Source: Streptomyces sp. NBRC 110611
GTDB taxonomy: Bacteria > Actinomycetota > Actinomycetes > Streptomycetales > Streptomycetaceae
Length of the DNA stretch: 64,000 nucleotides
Direction: 5' to 3'
Assembly (NCBI RefSeq): GCF_001590865.1
Contig: NZ_BBUY01000002.1
Coordinates: 367,713-431,712 of the forward strand
The position numbers were made by a program, and so were the translations under genes. Shown piece after piece: positions 1 to 8,397 of this stretch. Position 1 is the first letter of the stretch, and each line of letters begins with the position of its first letter. The notes under the pieces were generated by a model that saw only the letters and a list, made by a program, of their open reading frames with translations, ran no database searches and was not told the DNA's origin.

Positions 1-225
1 CGGCAGGGCCAGCGGTTCGAGGAACGCGGGCTCCAGCTCCTGGATGGCGAACAGCATGCGCCGGCGCGGGGTGTAGTAGTCGCGGGCCCGGTCCCGGAAC
101 CGTTCGTGGGCGCGGTCCGCCGCCTCGGAGAGCCGTGCCACCTGCTCGGGCGAGAGCGCGTCCGGAATCACCTCGTAGCCCTGTTCCGCGAGGGTGGGCT
201 TCTGTACGGTCGACGTGCTGGGCAT
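1..225 (-). CDS. PhyH-type Fe(II)/2-oxoglutarate dioxygenase, N-terminal part (cut by window edge)
   Basis: Only the first 75 codons lie in the window; the gene continues beyond the left edge. The reading starts at ATG 225 behind GGGAG about nine bases upstream. Residues 15-45 (EQGYEVIPDALSPEQV then RLSEAADRAHERF) have the typical opening of phytanoyl-CoA-dioxygenase-family hydroxylases: a G-[YF]-x-V-[IV] strand, then a helix after 'LSPEQV'. The catalytic HxD...H residues would lie in the missing part, so activity cannot be judged. In natural-product clusters such enzymes hydroxylate or otherwise oxidise small substrates. It diverges from the P450 at 579 and probably belongs to the same tailoring cluster. 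The family call rests on the N-terminus alone. Confidence 0.65.
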   Translation of the reverse strand, partial: MPSTSTVQKPTLAEQGYEVIPDALSPEQVARLSEAADRAHERFRDRARDYYTPRRRMLFAIQELEPAFLEPLALP

Positions 226-578
226 GGCCGATCTCCCGTCCGCATCCGATGGTGCTTTTCACTGGGCGGAAAGTGACGTGACGTCGAGGTCGAGAACGTC
301 GGATGACTCCCGTCTCACTGTAGACCTGCCATTCGGCCGGCGGCGGGCAGATAACTTCGGATGGCCGAATGTCAGCCAAGGTGACGCGATATCCGGCAAG
401 GATTTCCACAGTACGGGGCACGACGATTGGGTCTTGTCGGGCGGGGGCAGAGGAAATTGGGGCAGAGGAAAATGACGCATCCGTACCGCAGAAGAGCCGA
501 CGTGCGACCCCGCCGGGTGTCCGGGCCATAGGGCGCATGGCTCGCGGCAGGCGGTTCGAGGGAATCCCGGAGGGCAGG
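226..578. promoter_or_regulatory. Divergent intergenic region with a 9-bp inverted repeat
   Basis: These 353 bases separate the leftward dioxygenase from the rightward P450 and hold no convincing gene. A perfect inverted repeat CATTCGGCC / GGCCGAATG occupies 330-338 and 363-371 with a 24-base interval. That layout suits a dimeric repressor or looped operator serving both promoters, but no regulator gene is in the cluster part seen here. An open frame running in from 369 joins the P450 frame, but its first 70 codons look non-coding. Confidence 0.4.
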
Positions 579-1814
579 GTGGCGAATTCACGCTGGCAGC
601 ACCAGGAGGAGATACCGGGGGATCGTCTGGAGGTCGATCCGGCGCTCGTGGCGAGGAACACCACGGAGCCCGTCAGCCGTATCCGGCTCCCGGACGGGCG
701 CGCGGTGTGGCTGGTCACGGGATGGGCGGAGACCCGGCAGGTATTCACTCATCCAGCCTTCAGCCGGACCCGGGCCACCGGCCTGCGGGAGAAGGACACC
801 GAGCCGACCTTCATGCTGGACATGGACCCGCCGCAGCAGTCCCGGATCCGCAGCCGGGCCGTCGGCGCGTTCACACACCGGCGGATCGAGCAGCTGCGTC
901 CACGGTCCGAGCAGGTCGCTGACGCGCTGCTCGACGCGATGGCGGCAGAGGGGGAACCGGGAGACCTCGTCGGGCAGTTCGCCCAACCCCTGCCGCTGAC
1001 GGTGATGTGCGACCTGCTGGGGGTGCCCGCCCAGGATCGTGCCGGGCTCCAGCCCTGGTCGGAGGTGCTGCTGTCGTTGACGGCCCACACCCAGGAAGAG
1101 ATCGACGCCGCATGCGCGGGCCTGGACACCTACATGTCCGGACTACTCCGGCAGCGGCGGGCCGAGCCGACCGACGACCTGCTGTCCGCCCTGGTCCACG
1201 ATCCCCGGCAGGACGGCGACGACCCCCTCTCCGACGACGAACTGGTGCACCTCGGGGTGAGCCTGCTGGTATCCGGGTTCCCGGCGACGGCCAGCCAGAT
1301 CACCAACTTCAGCTACACCCTGCTCAGCCGGCCGGAGCTGTGGCGTCAGGTGCGGGACGCTCCGGAGCTCGTACCCCGCGTCGTCGAAGAGCTGCTGCGC
1401 TTCGTTCCCCTGGGGTCGGACGCGGGACTGCCCCGGGTGGCCACCGAGGACGTGGAGGTCGGTGGCCGGCTGATCCGGGCGGGCGAGACGGTCATGGTCT
1501 CCCGGCCGTCGGCCAACCGTGACCGTGCCGTCTTCCCACGCCCCGACGAGATCGTTCTCGACCGGGCGGACAACCCCCACCTGGCCTTCGGTTTCGGGAT
1601 CCACCACTGCCTGGGTGTGCACCTGGCACGGCTGGAACTCCAGGTCGCCGTCGGCCGGCTGGTGGCGCGCTTCCCGGAACTGCGCCTCGCCGTCCCCGAG
1701 GATCAGCTGGAATGGCGTACTGGGCTGGTGGTACGCGGTCTGCGGAAGCTGCCGGTCGTGTGGACCACCGCCTCACCGGACCACAGCGCGGCCCGCGCTC
1801 ACACGTGCCCGTAG
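579..1814 (+). CDS. Cytochrome P450 with atypical I-helix
   Basis: A 411-residue bacterial P450, a haem monooxygenase needing ferredoxin and reductase partners that are not encoded nearby. The haem-binding stretch FGFGIHHCLG puts the cysteine ligand at residue 344, and EELLR is the ExxR motif. The I-helix reads SGFPAT at 232-237, so both the usual acidic residue and the oxygen-activating threonine are replaced (Pro and Ala). Start GTG 579 is preferred because GGAGGG sits at 569-574 and the length fits the family; ATG 537 is the alternative. It diverges from the dioxygenase and its 3' end overlaps the convergent racemase-like gene by 16 bases. It is inferred to oxidise a cluster intermediate; the substrate is unknown. 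Confidence 0.9.
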   Translation: MANSRWQHQEEIPGDRLEVDPALVARNTTEPVSRIRLPDGRAVWLVTGWAETRQVFTHPAFSRTRATGLREKDTEPTFMLDMDPPQQSRIRSRAVGAFTHRRIEQLRPRSEQVADALLDAMAAEGEPGDLVGQFAQPLPLTVMCDLLGVPAQDRAGLQPWSEVLLSLTAHTQEEIDAACAGLDTYMSGLLRQRRAEPTDDLLSALVHDPRQDGDDPLSDDELVHLGVSLLVSGFPATASQITNFSYTLLSRPELWRQVRDAPELVPRVVEELLRFVPLGSDAGLPRVATEDVEVGGRLIRAGETVMVSRPSANRDRAVFPRPDEIVLDRADNPHLAFGFGIHHCLGVHLARLELQVAVGRLVARFPELRLAVPEDQLEWRTGLVVRGLRKLPVVWTTASPDHSAARAHTCP

Positions 1815-2584
1815 TAGTCCCGGTGCGCCACCACCGAGTAGGCGAAGTCCAGGAGCGTTCCCCAGCTGAACACCGGCATGTCGATGTGCCGCTGGATCGC
1901 GCGGGCGAACGGCTGCACCGCTCCGCACTCCAGCACCAACGCACCCATCGCCGGGTTCTGTGCCACGAACTCCCGGGCCAGGGTGACCACTTCGTTCTCC
2001 ACCACGGCGTACTCCGCGTGGCGGGCAGCGCGGTCGGGCTCGTGGTACAGCCGGACGAGGCTGGGGCAGTGCCCGGATTCGCGGATGCCGGTGACGGGGA
2101 GGTCCTCGCCCGGTGTGATGCCCACCGCCGTCAGGTGTTCCTCGGTGAGGTGGTCGCCGACGGCCACCATGAGGCCCACCGTACGGTGCGCCCCGACCAC
2201 CGCCCTGGCCAGGGGGACCTGCAGCAGACTGGACGTGAACACCGGCACGTCGACGGCGTTCGCCACCTCCCGCTGGAAGTACGCGAAGTAGCCGCACTCG
2301 GCCGCAATCGCCCGGCAGCCCAGCTGCTCCAGCCGACGGGCCGAGGCGATGACGGGCTCCACACAGGCCGACTTGTCCCGCTCGTAGATCAGCTGGTCGA
2401 AGCCGATTCCGCGAACGATGTCGTACTGGATGGGAAAGGGATAAGCACTGGGATTGCGCATATCACCGGGAAATCCCGGATAAACGTCATCGACGAGCAT
2501 GATGCCGACCCCCATACCGTACGCGCGGTGTTGCCTCCGTGACCACATATCGGTCAGTCCGGGATCACGACCGGGATACCACAT
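1799..2584 (-). CDS. Asp/Glu/hydantoin racemase-like protein
   Basis: A 261-residue protein of the two-cysteine racemase superfamily (aspartate/glutamate racemase, hydantoin racemase, maleate isomerase, arylmalonate decarboxylase). Two cysteines sit in matching settings, AAECG at 94-98 (Cys97) and LECG at 208-211 (Cys210), where the family places its paired acid/base residues. Both being present favours racemase or isomerase chemistry over decarboxylation, but the substrate cannot be read. ATG 2584 follows AAGGAAGGTGA on the minus strand; the longer open frame upstream has no ribosome site. It overlaps the P450 end by 16 bases and diverges from the luciferase-like gene. Likely role: setting stereochemistry of an amino-acid-derived intermediate. 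Confidence 0.75.
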   Translation of the reverse strand: MWYPGRDPGLTDMWSRRQHRAYGMGVGIMLVDDVYPGFPGDMRNPSAYPFPIQYDIVRGIGFDQLIYERDKSACVEPVIASARRLEQLGCRAIAAECGYFAYFQREVANAVDVPVFTSSLLQVPLARAVVGAHRTVGLMVAVGDHLTEEHLTAVGITPGEDLPVTGIRESGHCPSLVRLYHEPDRAARHAEYAVVENEVVTLAREFVAQNPAMGALVLECGAVQPFARAIQRHIDMPVFSWGTLLDFAYSVVAHRDYYGHV

Positions 2585-2729
2585 GACGTCACCTTCCTTC
2601 GATACACGGAGGGAACGCCGGTGATCGCTGTTCGGCGTTCCGTGGTGTGGGGACAGGGAATGCGGCACGATATGCGTTTTTCGGGGAAGTCGGCAAGAAA
2701 CCGGTCTGTGCCGGGCAGGACACGCCTCC

Positions 2730-2735
2730 TAGGCT
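2730..2735 (+). promoter_or_regulatory. Possible -10 box of a leaderless promoter
   Basis: TAGGCT lies six bases before the ATG at 2742, matching the TANNNT spacing seen in Streptomyces leaderless transcripts. No ribosome site precedes that ATG. No good -35 element is visible, so this is tentative. Confidence 0.3.
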
Positions 2736-2741
2736 GTTCGC

Positions 2742-3638
2742 ATGGATTACGCCATCGCATTACCGTTCGGCGGCCCCGGGGTGGTGGACCCGGAATGGGT
2801 GAGCGAATTCGCCCGGCACGCCGAGTCGTGTGGGTATGAGTCACTGGTCGCTGCCGAGCATTCCGTCATGGTGCGCGGTACGTCGAGCGCCTATCCCTAC
2901 AGCCCCACCGGGCAGTTCCCGATCGGCGCCGACGCACCGGTCCCCGACCCGCTGGAACTCCTGAGCTTCCTCGCCGGACACACCACCACGATCGGGCTGG
3001 CCACTGGTGCGCTGATCCTTCCCAACCACCACCCGGTGGTGCTGGCCAAGCGCGCGGCCACCCTCGACCGGCTCTCCCGTGGCCGGCTTCGGCTGTGCGT
3101 GGGCGTCGGCTGGCTCCGGGAGGAGATCGAGGCGTGCGGGGTGGACTTCGCCTCCCGTGGCCGGCGAGCGGCTGAGCAGGTGGAGGTGGCGCGCACGCTC
3201 TGGGGGGAGTACGGCCAGGAAGGGGCCTCGTACGACGGCGAGTTCTTCCGGTTCCGAGGAGCTGTGTGCCGTCCGCGGCCGTGGCGGCCCACGGGGATCC
3301 CGATCCACTTCGGCGGGCACAGCACTGCCGCCGCCCGCCGGGCCGGACGGTACGGCGACGGGTTCCAGCCGCTGGGAGTCGGCGAACCGGAACTGCTGCG
3401 GCTGATCACGGTCATGCGCCGGGAGGCGGAACGGTACGGGCGTGACCCCGACGCCCTGGAACTGTCGCTGTATCGCGGCCTGACGGAGCTGACGGAGGAG
3501 GAGGCCACCGCCCTGGCCTCCCTGGGCATCCACCGGATCGTCTTGCAGGTGGGCGAGGAGACGGACCTGGATCGGCTCAAGGACGGGATGTCCGCCTGCG
3601 CCGAGCGGCTGAGCCACGCACGAGCCGGCGGCGCCTGA
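2742..3638 (+). CDS. LLM-class (luciferase-like) F420-type oxidoreductase
   Basis: A 298-residue TIM-barrel flavin/F420 oxidoreductase. It opens YAIALPFGGPG, then SLVAAEHS, a run of GLATGALILPNHHPVVLAK and DRLSRGRLRLCVGVGW, the standard core of bacterial luciferase-like monooxygenases. GWLREEIEACGVDF and the later GDGFQPLG fit the F420-dependent subgroup. Length is normal. It probably reduces or oxidises a cluster intermediate using coenzyme F420, though FMN use cannot be excluded. It shares a 157-base divergent promoter region with the racemase-like gene and converges on the second P450, 46 bases downstream. Confidence 0.85.
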   Translation: MDYAIALPFGGPGVVDPEWVSEFARHAESCGYESLVAAEHSVMVRGTSSAYPYSPTGQFPIGADAPVPDPLELLSFLAGHTTTIGLATGALILPNHHPVVLAKRAATLDRLSRGRLRLCVGVGWLREEIEACGVDFASRGRRAAEQVEVARTLWGEYGQEGASYDGEFFRFRGAVCRPRPWRPTGIPIHFGGHSTAAARRAGRYGDGFQPLGVGEPELLRLITVMRREAERYGRDPDALELSLYRGLTELTEEEATALASLGIHRIVLQVGEETDLDRLKDGMSACAERLSHARAGGA

Positions 3639-3684
3639 CCTGCGCCCGGCGGGCGGGCCCGGGGCGCCGCGTCCGCGCCGGCCG

Positions 3685-5055
3685 TCAGGCGGCCGCGCGC
3701 CGGCGGGCGGAGAGCCACACGCCGGCGCGCGGCCGGAGGTTCGCCGCCACCGTCAGCACGGGGGTGTGCCGCGGATGCGGGGTGAAGGTGTAGCGCTGGA
3801 GCGCCTGGGCCAGGATCAGTTGGCCGAGCGTCATGGAGAACTCTCGCGCCACACAGCCCCGTCGGCCGGTGCCGAACGGAATCCACGCCTGCCGGTGCCG
3901 GGAAGCCGAACGCTGCGGGGCGAACCGCTCCGGGTCGAATCGCCCGGGTGCCTCCCATACCTCCGGGTGAGCGTGGATGCGGTGGATGAACACCACCACG
4001 ATGGTGCCCGCGGGCACGGCTACCCCGTCGATGACATCCTCGTGGGCGGCGCGGCGCTGCACCCAGTACGTGGGCGGACACAGTCGCAGCGCCTCCTTCA
4101 GCACCATCCGCAGATACGGCAGTGCCGCCAGGTCCTCGAATCGGGGACACCGGCCGGCCAACACCCTGTCCAGTTCGGCTACGGCGGTGTGCTGGATTTC
4201 CGGGTGCCGGGCCAGCAGGTGTAGCGCCCAACTCACCGAGATGGCCAGCGGTTCGGCGCCGAGCAACAGCGACACCGCCTCGTCCCGGAGCCCTTCCGCG
4301 TCCAGTTCCCCCTCGACCGCCGTCATGATGTCGAGGAGTTCCGGGCGGCTCCGGCTCCGGTCACGGCGGGCCACCACGTCGAGGACGACGCCCTCGATGA
4401 CCTCGATCGCCTGTCGCTGCCGCCACCGCCCCGGGAAAGGCAGCCACGGGGGAACGGCGGAGGCGAGCATGCCCACCCACATGTAGTTCATTATCCGGTC
4501 GAAGGCGCGCGCCACCCGCCGCATCTCGTGGGCCATGATCGGCGCCCCGTAGAGCAACTCGGCGAGCGACGTGGTGACAGCGGAGCTCACCTGGGGCACC
4601 ACGTCGATGCCTGTCGCCGTGCCGCCGGGGGCCACCGGCCAGGCATCACAGCTCAGGCTGACGAGTTGCGCCATGTGGTCCGTCATCGCCTTCAGCGCGC
4701 CTTGCCGGAACGCCGGCCCGACGAGGTCCCGCCGGCTGCGCCAGTGCGCGTCCTCCACGTCGATGGTGGACAACCCCTGGCCGGTGAGCGGCAGCAGGGT
4801 GGCCCGGAAGCCCGTGGCGCCGCCCTTGTCGCGGTAGTTCCGCGCGTTCTCGATCAGGACGTGCTGGGCGTGGCGAGGGTGGTTGAGCGCTACCAGGTCG
4901 GTGACTCCGAGGTCCAGACGGAAGATGTCACCGTGCCGCCGATGGGCTTCGGCCCAGAACGACTCCTTCCGGCGGATCAGTTCCGGCAGGCAGCCGAGGA
5001 CGGGCCAGGTGCGGGCGACGGGCAGAGCCGGACGGGCCGTCGCGGCGTCCGTCAT
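3685..5055 (-). CDS. Cytochrome P450, eukaryotic-like type, lacking the I-helix threonine
   Basis: A 456-residue P450 of the longer, CYP102/CYP4-like bacterial type. KEALRL is the ExxR motif, FDPERF precedes the haem loop, and PFGTGRRGC puts the ligand cysteine at residue 401. The I-helix, normally GAETT, reads GAEPLA (266-271): the acid is kept but the conserved threonine is proline. The same helix is also altered in the P450 at 579. The ATG at 5055 overlaps the methyltransferase stop as ATGA, so the two are translationally coupled. A tailoring oxidation is inferred; loss of the threonine may favour peroxide-shunt or non-hydroxylating chemistry. Confidence 0.9.
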   Translation of the reverse strand: MTDAATARPALPVARTWPVLGCLPELIRRKESFWAEAHRRHGDIFRLDLGVTDLVALNHPRHAQHVLIENARNYRDKGGATGFRATLLPLTGQGLSTIDVEDAHWRSRRDLVGPAFRQGALKAMTDHMAQLVSLSCDAWPVAPGGTATGIDVVPQVSSAVTTSLAELLYGAPIMAHEMRRVARAFDRIMNYMWVGMLASAVPPWLPFPGRWRQRQAIEVIEGVVLDVVARRDRSRSRPELLDIMTAVEGELDAEGLRDEAVSLLLGAEPLAISVSWALHLLARHPEIQHTAVAELDRVLAGRCPRFEDLAALPYLRMVLKEALRLCPPTYWVQRRAAHEDVIDGVAVPAGTIVVVFIHRIHAHPEVWEAPGRFDPERFAPQRSASRHRQAWIPFGTGRRGCVAREFSMTLGQLILAQALQRYTFTPHPRHTPVLTVAANLRPRAGVWLSARRRAAA

Positions 5056-6152
5056 AGCGCCTTGGAACCGATCAGGATGCCGTGTGGGGTCCAGGTGGGC
5101 AGCGGTATCCGGCGCAGGTCGACGAATCCGGCGGCCCCCAGCGACGCCTCGTGCCGCGACCACGGGTAGATCATGCCGCCCTCGGCCGGCAGGCAGGCGA
5201 AGTAGACGCTGTCCAGAGCGGCGATCAGCGGGCCGTCCCCGGTGTCGTCGGACATCGAGTTGAACACCACCACCCGGCCGCCGGGTTCGAGGGCGGTATG
5301 GGCCTTGCGCAGCAGCTCGGTGTTCTCCTCGGGTGTCCAGATGACGAGTTGGTGAGCGAACAGGACGCAGTCGAAGCCGGTCGGGAAGGGGTCGGTGAAG
5401 AGGTCGTGTCCCCGTACGGTGATCCGGTCCGACAGGCCCGCCCGCCGGACGCTCTCCTCGGCCATCGGGACGGCGGCGGGTATGTCCAGGACGGTGACAC
5501 GCAGGTGCGGGTTGGCCTCGGCCAGGGCGATCGCGTTGACTGCGTCCCCGCCGCCGCAGTCGAGCAGCGTACGGGCGTGTGACAGGTCGAGACGGCGCAC
5601 CAGGTGCGCGTTGGCCAGCTGCGACCAGGACCGCATGTAGCGGTAGAAGACCTCTTCGAGGTGTGGGTTCCGGGCCAGCCGGCGGTAGAGCCCCGGTTCG
5701 TCACCGGGGATGCGGCGCAGTCCGACGTTGGTGTCGCGCCGGAGCGACTCGGTGAAGTCGGCCTGGCCCTCGTAGACGATGTGCTGCTCGAAGGCGACGG
5801 TGTTCACGATGTGGGTCCACTCGCCGCGCTCCATCAGTGCGCCGATCTCGTCCGTCAGGCGGCACACCGGTCCGTCGCGGTGGATGAGACCCAGCGCGGC
5901 ACAGCCGAGCAGCAGCACGTCGCCGGCGCGTTCCTCCAGATCGAGGGCGGTGCGGATCTCCGTCCCGGTCAGCGGCCCCTTTTCCGCCAACAGCTCGAAG
6001 AGCCCCAGCTCGCACGCCGCGTTGAGATATTGGAATGCGGCATGCCCGAACAGGATCATGGAGAGTCTGTCCGCGCTCCAGGAACGCAGCGGATCGGGCA
6101 GAGCAGATTCGGTCTCCGGGAATTGTGTTTCGTTGACCTGATCGGCTGTCAC
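5052..6152 (-). CDS. SAM-dependent O-methyltransferase (Methyltransf_2 type)
   Basis: A 366-residue methyltransferase. An N-terminal winged-helix dimerisation region (residues about 25-110) precedes a Rossmann domain with the SAM motif LDCGGGDAVN beginning near residue 197, followed by VTVLDIP (ribose-binding acid) and GHDLFTDPFP. This is the layout of plant-type and Streptomyces small-molecule O-methyltransferases; FAHQLVIW stands where the family often has a catalytic histidine. Start GTG 6152 is chosen because AGGAGG lies four bases upstream (6157-6162). It is first in a coupled pair with the P450 and diverges from the amidinotransferase. The acceptor is unknown; N-methylation is possible. 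Confidence 0.85.
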   Translation of the reverse strand: MTADQVNETQFPETESALPDPLRSWSADRLSMILFGHAAFQYLNAACELGLFELLAEKGPLTGTEIRTALDLEERAGDVLLLGCAALGLIHRDGPVCRLTDEIGALMERGEWTHIVNTVAFEQHIVYEGQADFTESLRRDTNVGLRRIPGDEPGLYRRLARNPHLEEVFYRYMRSWSQLANAHLVRRLDLSHARTLLDCGGGDAVNAIALAEANPHLRVTVLDIPAAVPMAEESVRRAGLSDRITVRGHDLFTDPFPTGFDCVLFAHQLVIWTPEENTELLRKAHTALEPGGRVVVFNSMSDDTGDGPLIAALDSVYFACLPAEGGMIYPWSRHEASLGAAGFVDLRRIPLPTWTPHGILIGSKAL

Positions 6153-6279
6153 TACGCCTCCTAGGCGGGCTGGCCGGATCGCGCTGAAGACCATCCAGGT
6201 GGACCTGCGAGAGCTTGCCTGCCGGAAGATTCACTGTCAACCAGCCCCGTTGGGCGTCAGCTGTTCTGGCCGATACTGG

Positions 6280-6302
6280 CGAAACGCAGACACTGCGTTT
6301 CG
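6280..6302. promoter_or_regulatory. 10-bp inverted repeat, probable operator
   Basis: CGAAACGCAG (6280-6289) and CTGCGTTTCG (6293-6302) form a perfect inverted repeat around three bases. It sits midway in the 250-base divergent region between methyltransferase and amidinotransferase. Flanking GGCCGATACTGGC and GGCCAATACCGGC add a near-direct repeat. It is too far from both stop codons to be a terminator. Confidence 0.5.
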
Positions 6303-6402
6303 GCCAATACCGGCAGGCGCCATGGATTGTCCCGGCAATGGGCATGTTCACTGTTCACTCATGTTTTCACGCACTGCCCCCGTCAAGAAGGGCTGATCTG
6401 GG

Positions 6403-7515
6403 ATGTCCGTGCACAGCTACGACGAATGGTCGCCCCTCAAAGAGGTCATCGTGGGCTCCGGCGTCCGCTATGAGGCCCACGAAGTGGAGTTGTCCTTCCG
6501 GCTCTTCTTCCACGACGTGGCCGGCCCCTTCTACTACCCCACCTACGGAGCTCCGGTGTCGGGCCGCCAGGAACTGAAGAAGCAGTATGTGGAGGAGCTC
6601 AACGAGGACGTGGAGGAGCTGGCAACAGCCCTGGCGGACTTGTCGGTCACGGTGCACCGCCCGAAAACGCTCACCCGGTCCGTCGATTTCCGGACGCCGT
6701 ACTGGCAGGCCAGCTGCGTGCCCGCGCTCAACATCCGGGACCAGGCCATGGTGCTGGGAGACGAGATCATCGAAACACCGCCGCAGGTACGCGCCCGGTA
6801 CTTCGAGAACGACCTCCTGAAGCCGGTCTTCTACCGGTACTTCACACAGGGTGCGAAATGGACCACTATGCCGCGCCCGGTGATGACGGACAACTCATTC
6901 GATACTTCCTATGTCTCCGGACAGAACGCCCCTGCCCTGCAGGAAATCACCGACCCGCATCCCTCGGAATTCGACGTCGGGTTCGAAATGCTGCTGGACG
7001 CGGCGCAGTGCATGAGATTCGGCCGGGACGTGATCGTGAACGTCGCGACGGAGAATCACGCGCTGGCGGTGCGCTGGCTGGAACGCCACCTCGAAGGGAA
7101 GTTCCGGTTCCACGTCATGCACCGCTTCTCGGACAACCACATCGACAGCCTCGTCCTTCCGCTGCGCCCCGGAACGTTGCTGGTGCGGAATCCACAGGTG
7201 GCCGAGAAATTACCAGCCCCGCTCCGCTCGTGGGACCGGATCTACCCGCCGGAGCCGACCGACGCCATCTTCCCGCAGTACGAGGAGGATGACATAGTCC
7301 TCACCACCCGGTACATCGACATGAACGTCTTGTCGGTGGACGAGGACACGGTGATCGCAAATTCACTCTTCCCCGACCTCATCAAGGTCCTGGAAAAGAA
7401 CGGCTTCACCGTCGTCCCGGTCCGCCACCGGCACCGGCGCCTGTTCGGCGGCGGCTTCCACTGCTTCACGCTCGATACCGTCCGGGCCGGAGAGGCCGAG
7501 GACTATTTCGGCTGA
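6403..7515 (+). CDS. Glycine-amidinotransferase-like enzyme
   Basis: A 370-residue amidinotransferase of the AGAT/StrB1/SxtG group, which moves the amidino group of arginine to an amine through a thiouronium-enzyme intermediate. The expected triad is visible: Asp199 in LLDAAQC, His246 in NHIDS and the nucleophile Cys354 in GGGFHCFTLD. The opening SYDEWSPLKEVIVGSG is also typical. Length matches the family. It is the one gene that predicts a chemical group (a guanidine) in the cluster product; the acceptor amine is unknown. It is transcribed alone rightward from the inverted-repeat promoter region and converges on the dehydrogenase. Confidence 0.88.
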   Translation: MSVHSYDEWSPLKEVIVGSGVRYEAHEVELSFRLFFHDVAGPFYYPTYGAPVSGRQELKKQYVEELNEDVEELATALADLSVTVHRPKTLTRSVDFRTPYWQASCVPALNIRDQAMVLGDEIIETPPQVRARYFENDLLKPVFYRYFTQGAKWTTMPRPVMTDNSFDTSYVSGQNAPALQEITDPHPSEFDVGFEMLLDAAQCMRFGRDVIVNVATENHALAVRWLERHLEGKFRFHVMHRFSDNHIDSLVLPLRPGTLLVRNPQVAEKLPAPLRSWDRIYPPEPTDAIFPQYEEDDIVLTTRYIDMNVLSVDEDTVIANSLFPDLIKVLEKNGFTVVPVRHRHRRLFGGGFHCFTLDTVRAGEAEDYFG

Positions 7516-7538
7516 GTGCCGGTTGGTCACCGCCCGGA

Positions 7539-7572
7539 GGGGAGGCACGACCGTCCGGCGGCCCGCCTCCCC
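7539..7572. terminator. Possible terminator between convergent genes
   Basis: GGGGAGGC (7539-7546) pairs with GCCTCCCC (7565-7572) in the 68-base gap between the convergent amidinotransferase and dehydrogenase genes. There is no T run, as is common in Streptomyces. Confidence 0.35.
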
Positions 7573-7583
7573 CGCGCCATGCC

Positions 7584-8324
7584 TCAGCCGACCCCGCCGC
7601 AGACGTTGATGTTCTGCCCTGTCACCCACGAGGCCGACGGCCCGGCCAGCCAGGCAACGGCCTCGGCGACCTCCGCGGGCGCGCCGACCCGTCCCAGCGA
7701 GGTGAGGCCCGAGGCCCAGGCACGGTCGTGCTCGGGAAAGAGCGCAGTCTCGGTGAACCCCGGCGAGACGGCGTTCACCGTGATCCCTCGCGGCCCGAGT
7801 TCCCGCGACAGCGAACGGACGAACTGCTCCACTGCCCCCTTGCTGCCCAGGTAGAGCGGGGTGTTGGGCAGGTACAGCCGGGTCCCGACCGATGACACCG
7901 CGATGATCCGCCCACCATCCGGTAGCCGGCGGCCGGCCTCGCGCAGGGTGAGAAACGCCCCCTTGGCATTGGTGCCGAAAACCTGGTCGAAGTCCGCCTC
8001 CGTACTGGCCGTCAGCGGCTTGGTGACCACCACCGCAGCATTGGCGACGACGATGTCCACAGCGCCGAACGCGACCTCGGCCGCGTCGAACAGCCGCCGG
8101 ACGTCCGCCTCGCGCGCGACGTCCGCACGCACGGCTACGGCCCGCCCACCAGTCGCCTGGACCTCGTCCACGGCCTCGTCGGCGGCGCCCCCGTCATTGA
8201 CCCAGTTCACCGCCACACAGGCACCAGCAGCCGCGAGCGCGCGCACCACCGCTCGCCCGATGCCCCGCGAGCCGCCGGTCACCACCGCTGACCTGCCATC
8301 GAGGCAAGGAGGCATACGGAGCAT
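7584..8324 (-). CDS. Short-chain dehydrogenase/reductase (FabG-like)
   Basis: A 246-residue classical SDR. The cofactor motif TGGSRGIG is at 16-23, NAA follows the fourth strand, and the catalytic set is Ser145 with Tyr158-x-x-x-Lys162 (YLGSK). A C-terminal SPGFTET loop and GQNINVCGG end complete the fold. It oxidises an alcohol or reduces a ketone with NAD(P)H. ATG 8324 is used; ATG 8315 is nearly as good and neither has a strong ribosome site. It lies 73 bases behind the third P450 on the same strand, so the two are probably co-transcribed, a common pairing in which an alcohol made by the P450 is oxidised further. Confidence 0.85.
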   Translation of the reverse strand: MLRMPPCLDGRSAVVTGGSRGIGRAVVRALAAAGACVAVNWVNDGGAADEAVDEVQATGGRAVAVRADVAREADVRRLFDAAEVAFGAVDIVVANAAVVVTKPLTASTEADFDQVFGTNAKGAFLTLREAGRRLPDGGRIIAVSSVGTRLYLPNTPLYLGSKGAVEQFVRSLSRELGPRGITVNAVSPGFTETALFPEHDRAWASGLTSLGRVGAPAEVAEAVAWLAGPSASWVTGQNINVCGGVG

Positions 8325-8397
8325 TCCGGGCCTGTTCCCGGACGCCGAGCCAGGTCGCTGCCCGCCAGGCTCACCCCCGCCTGCCGGCCGGTCCCCG

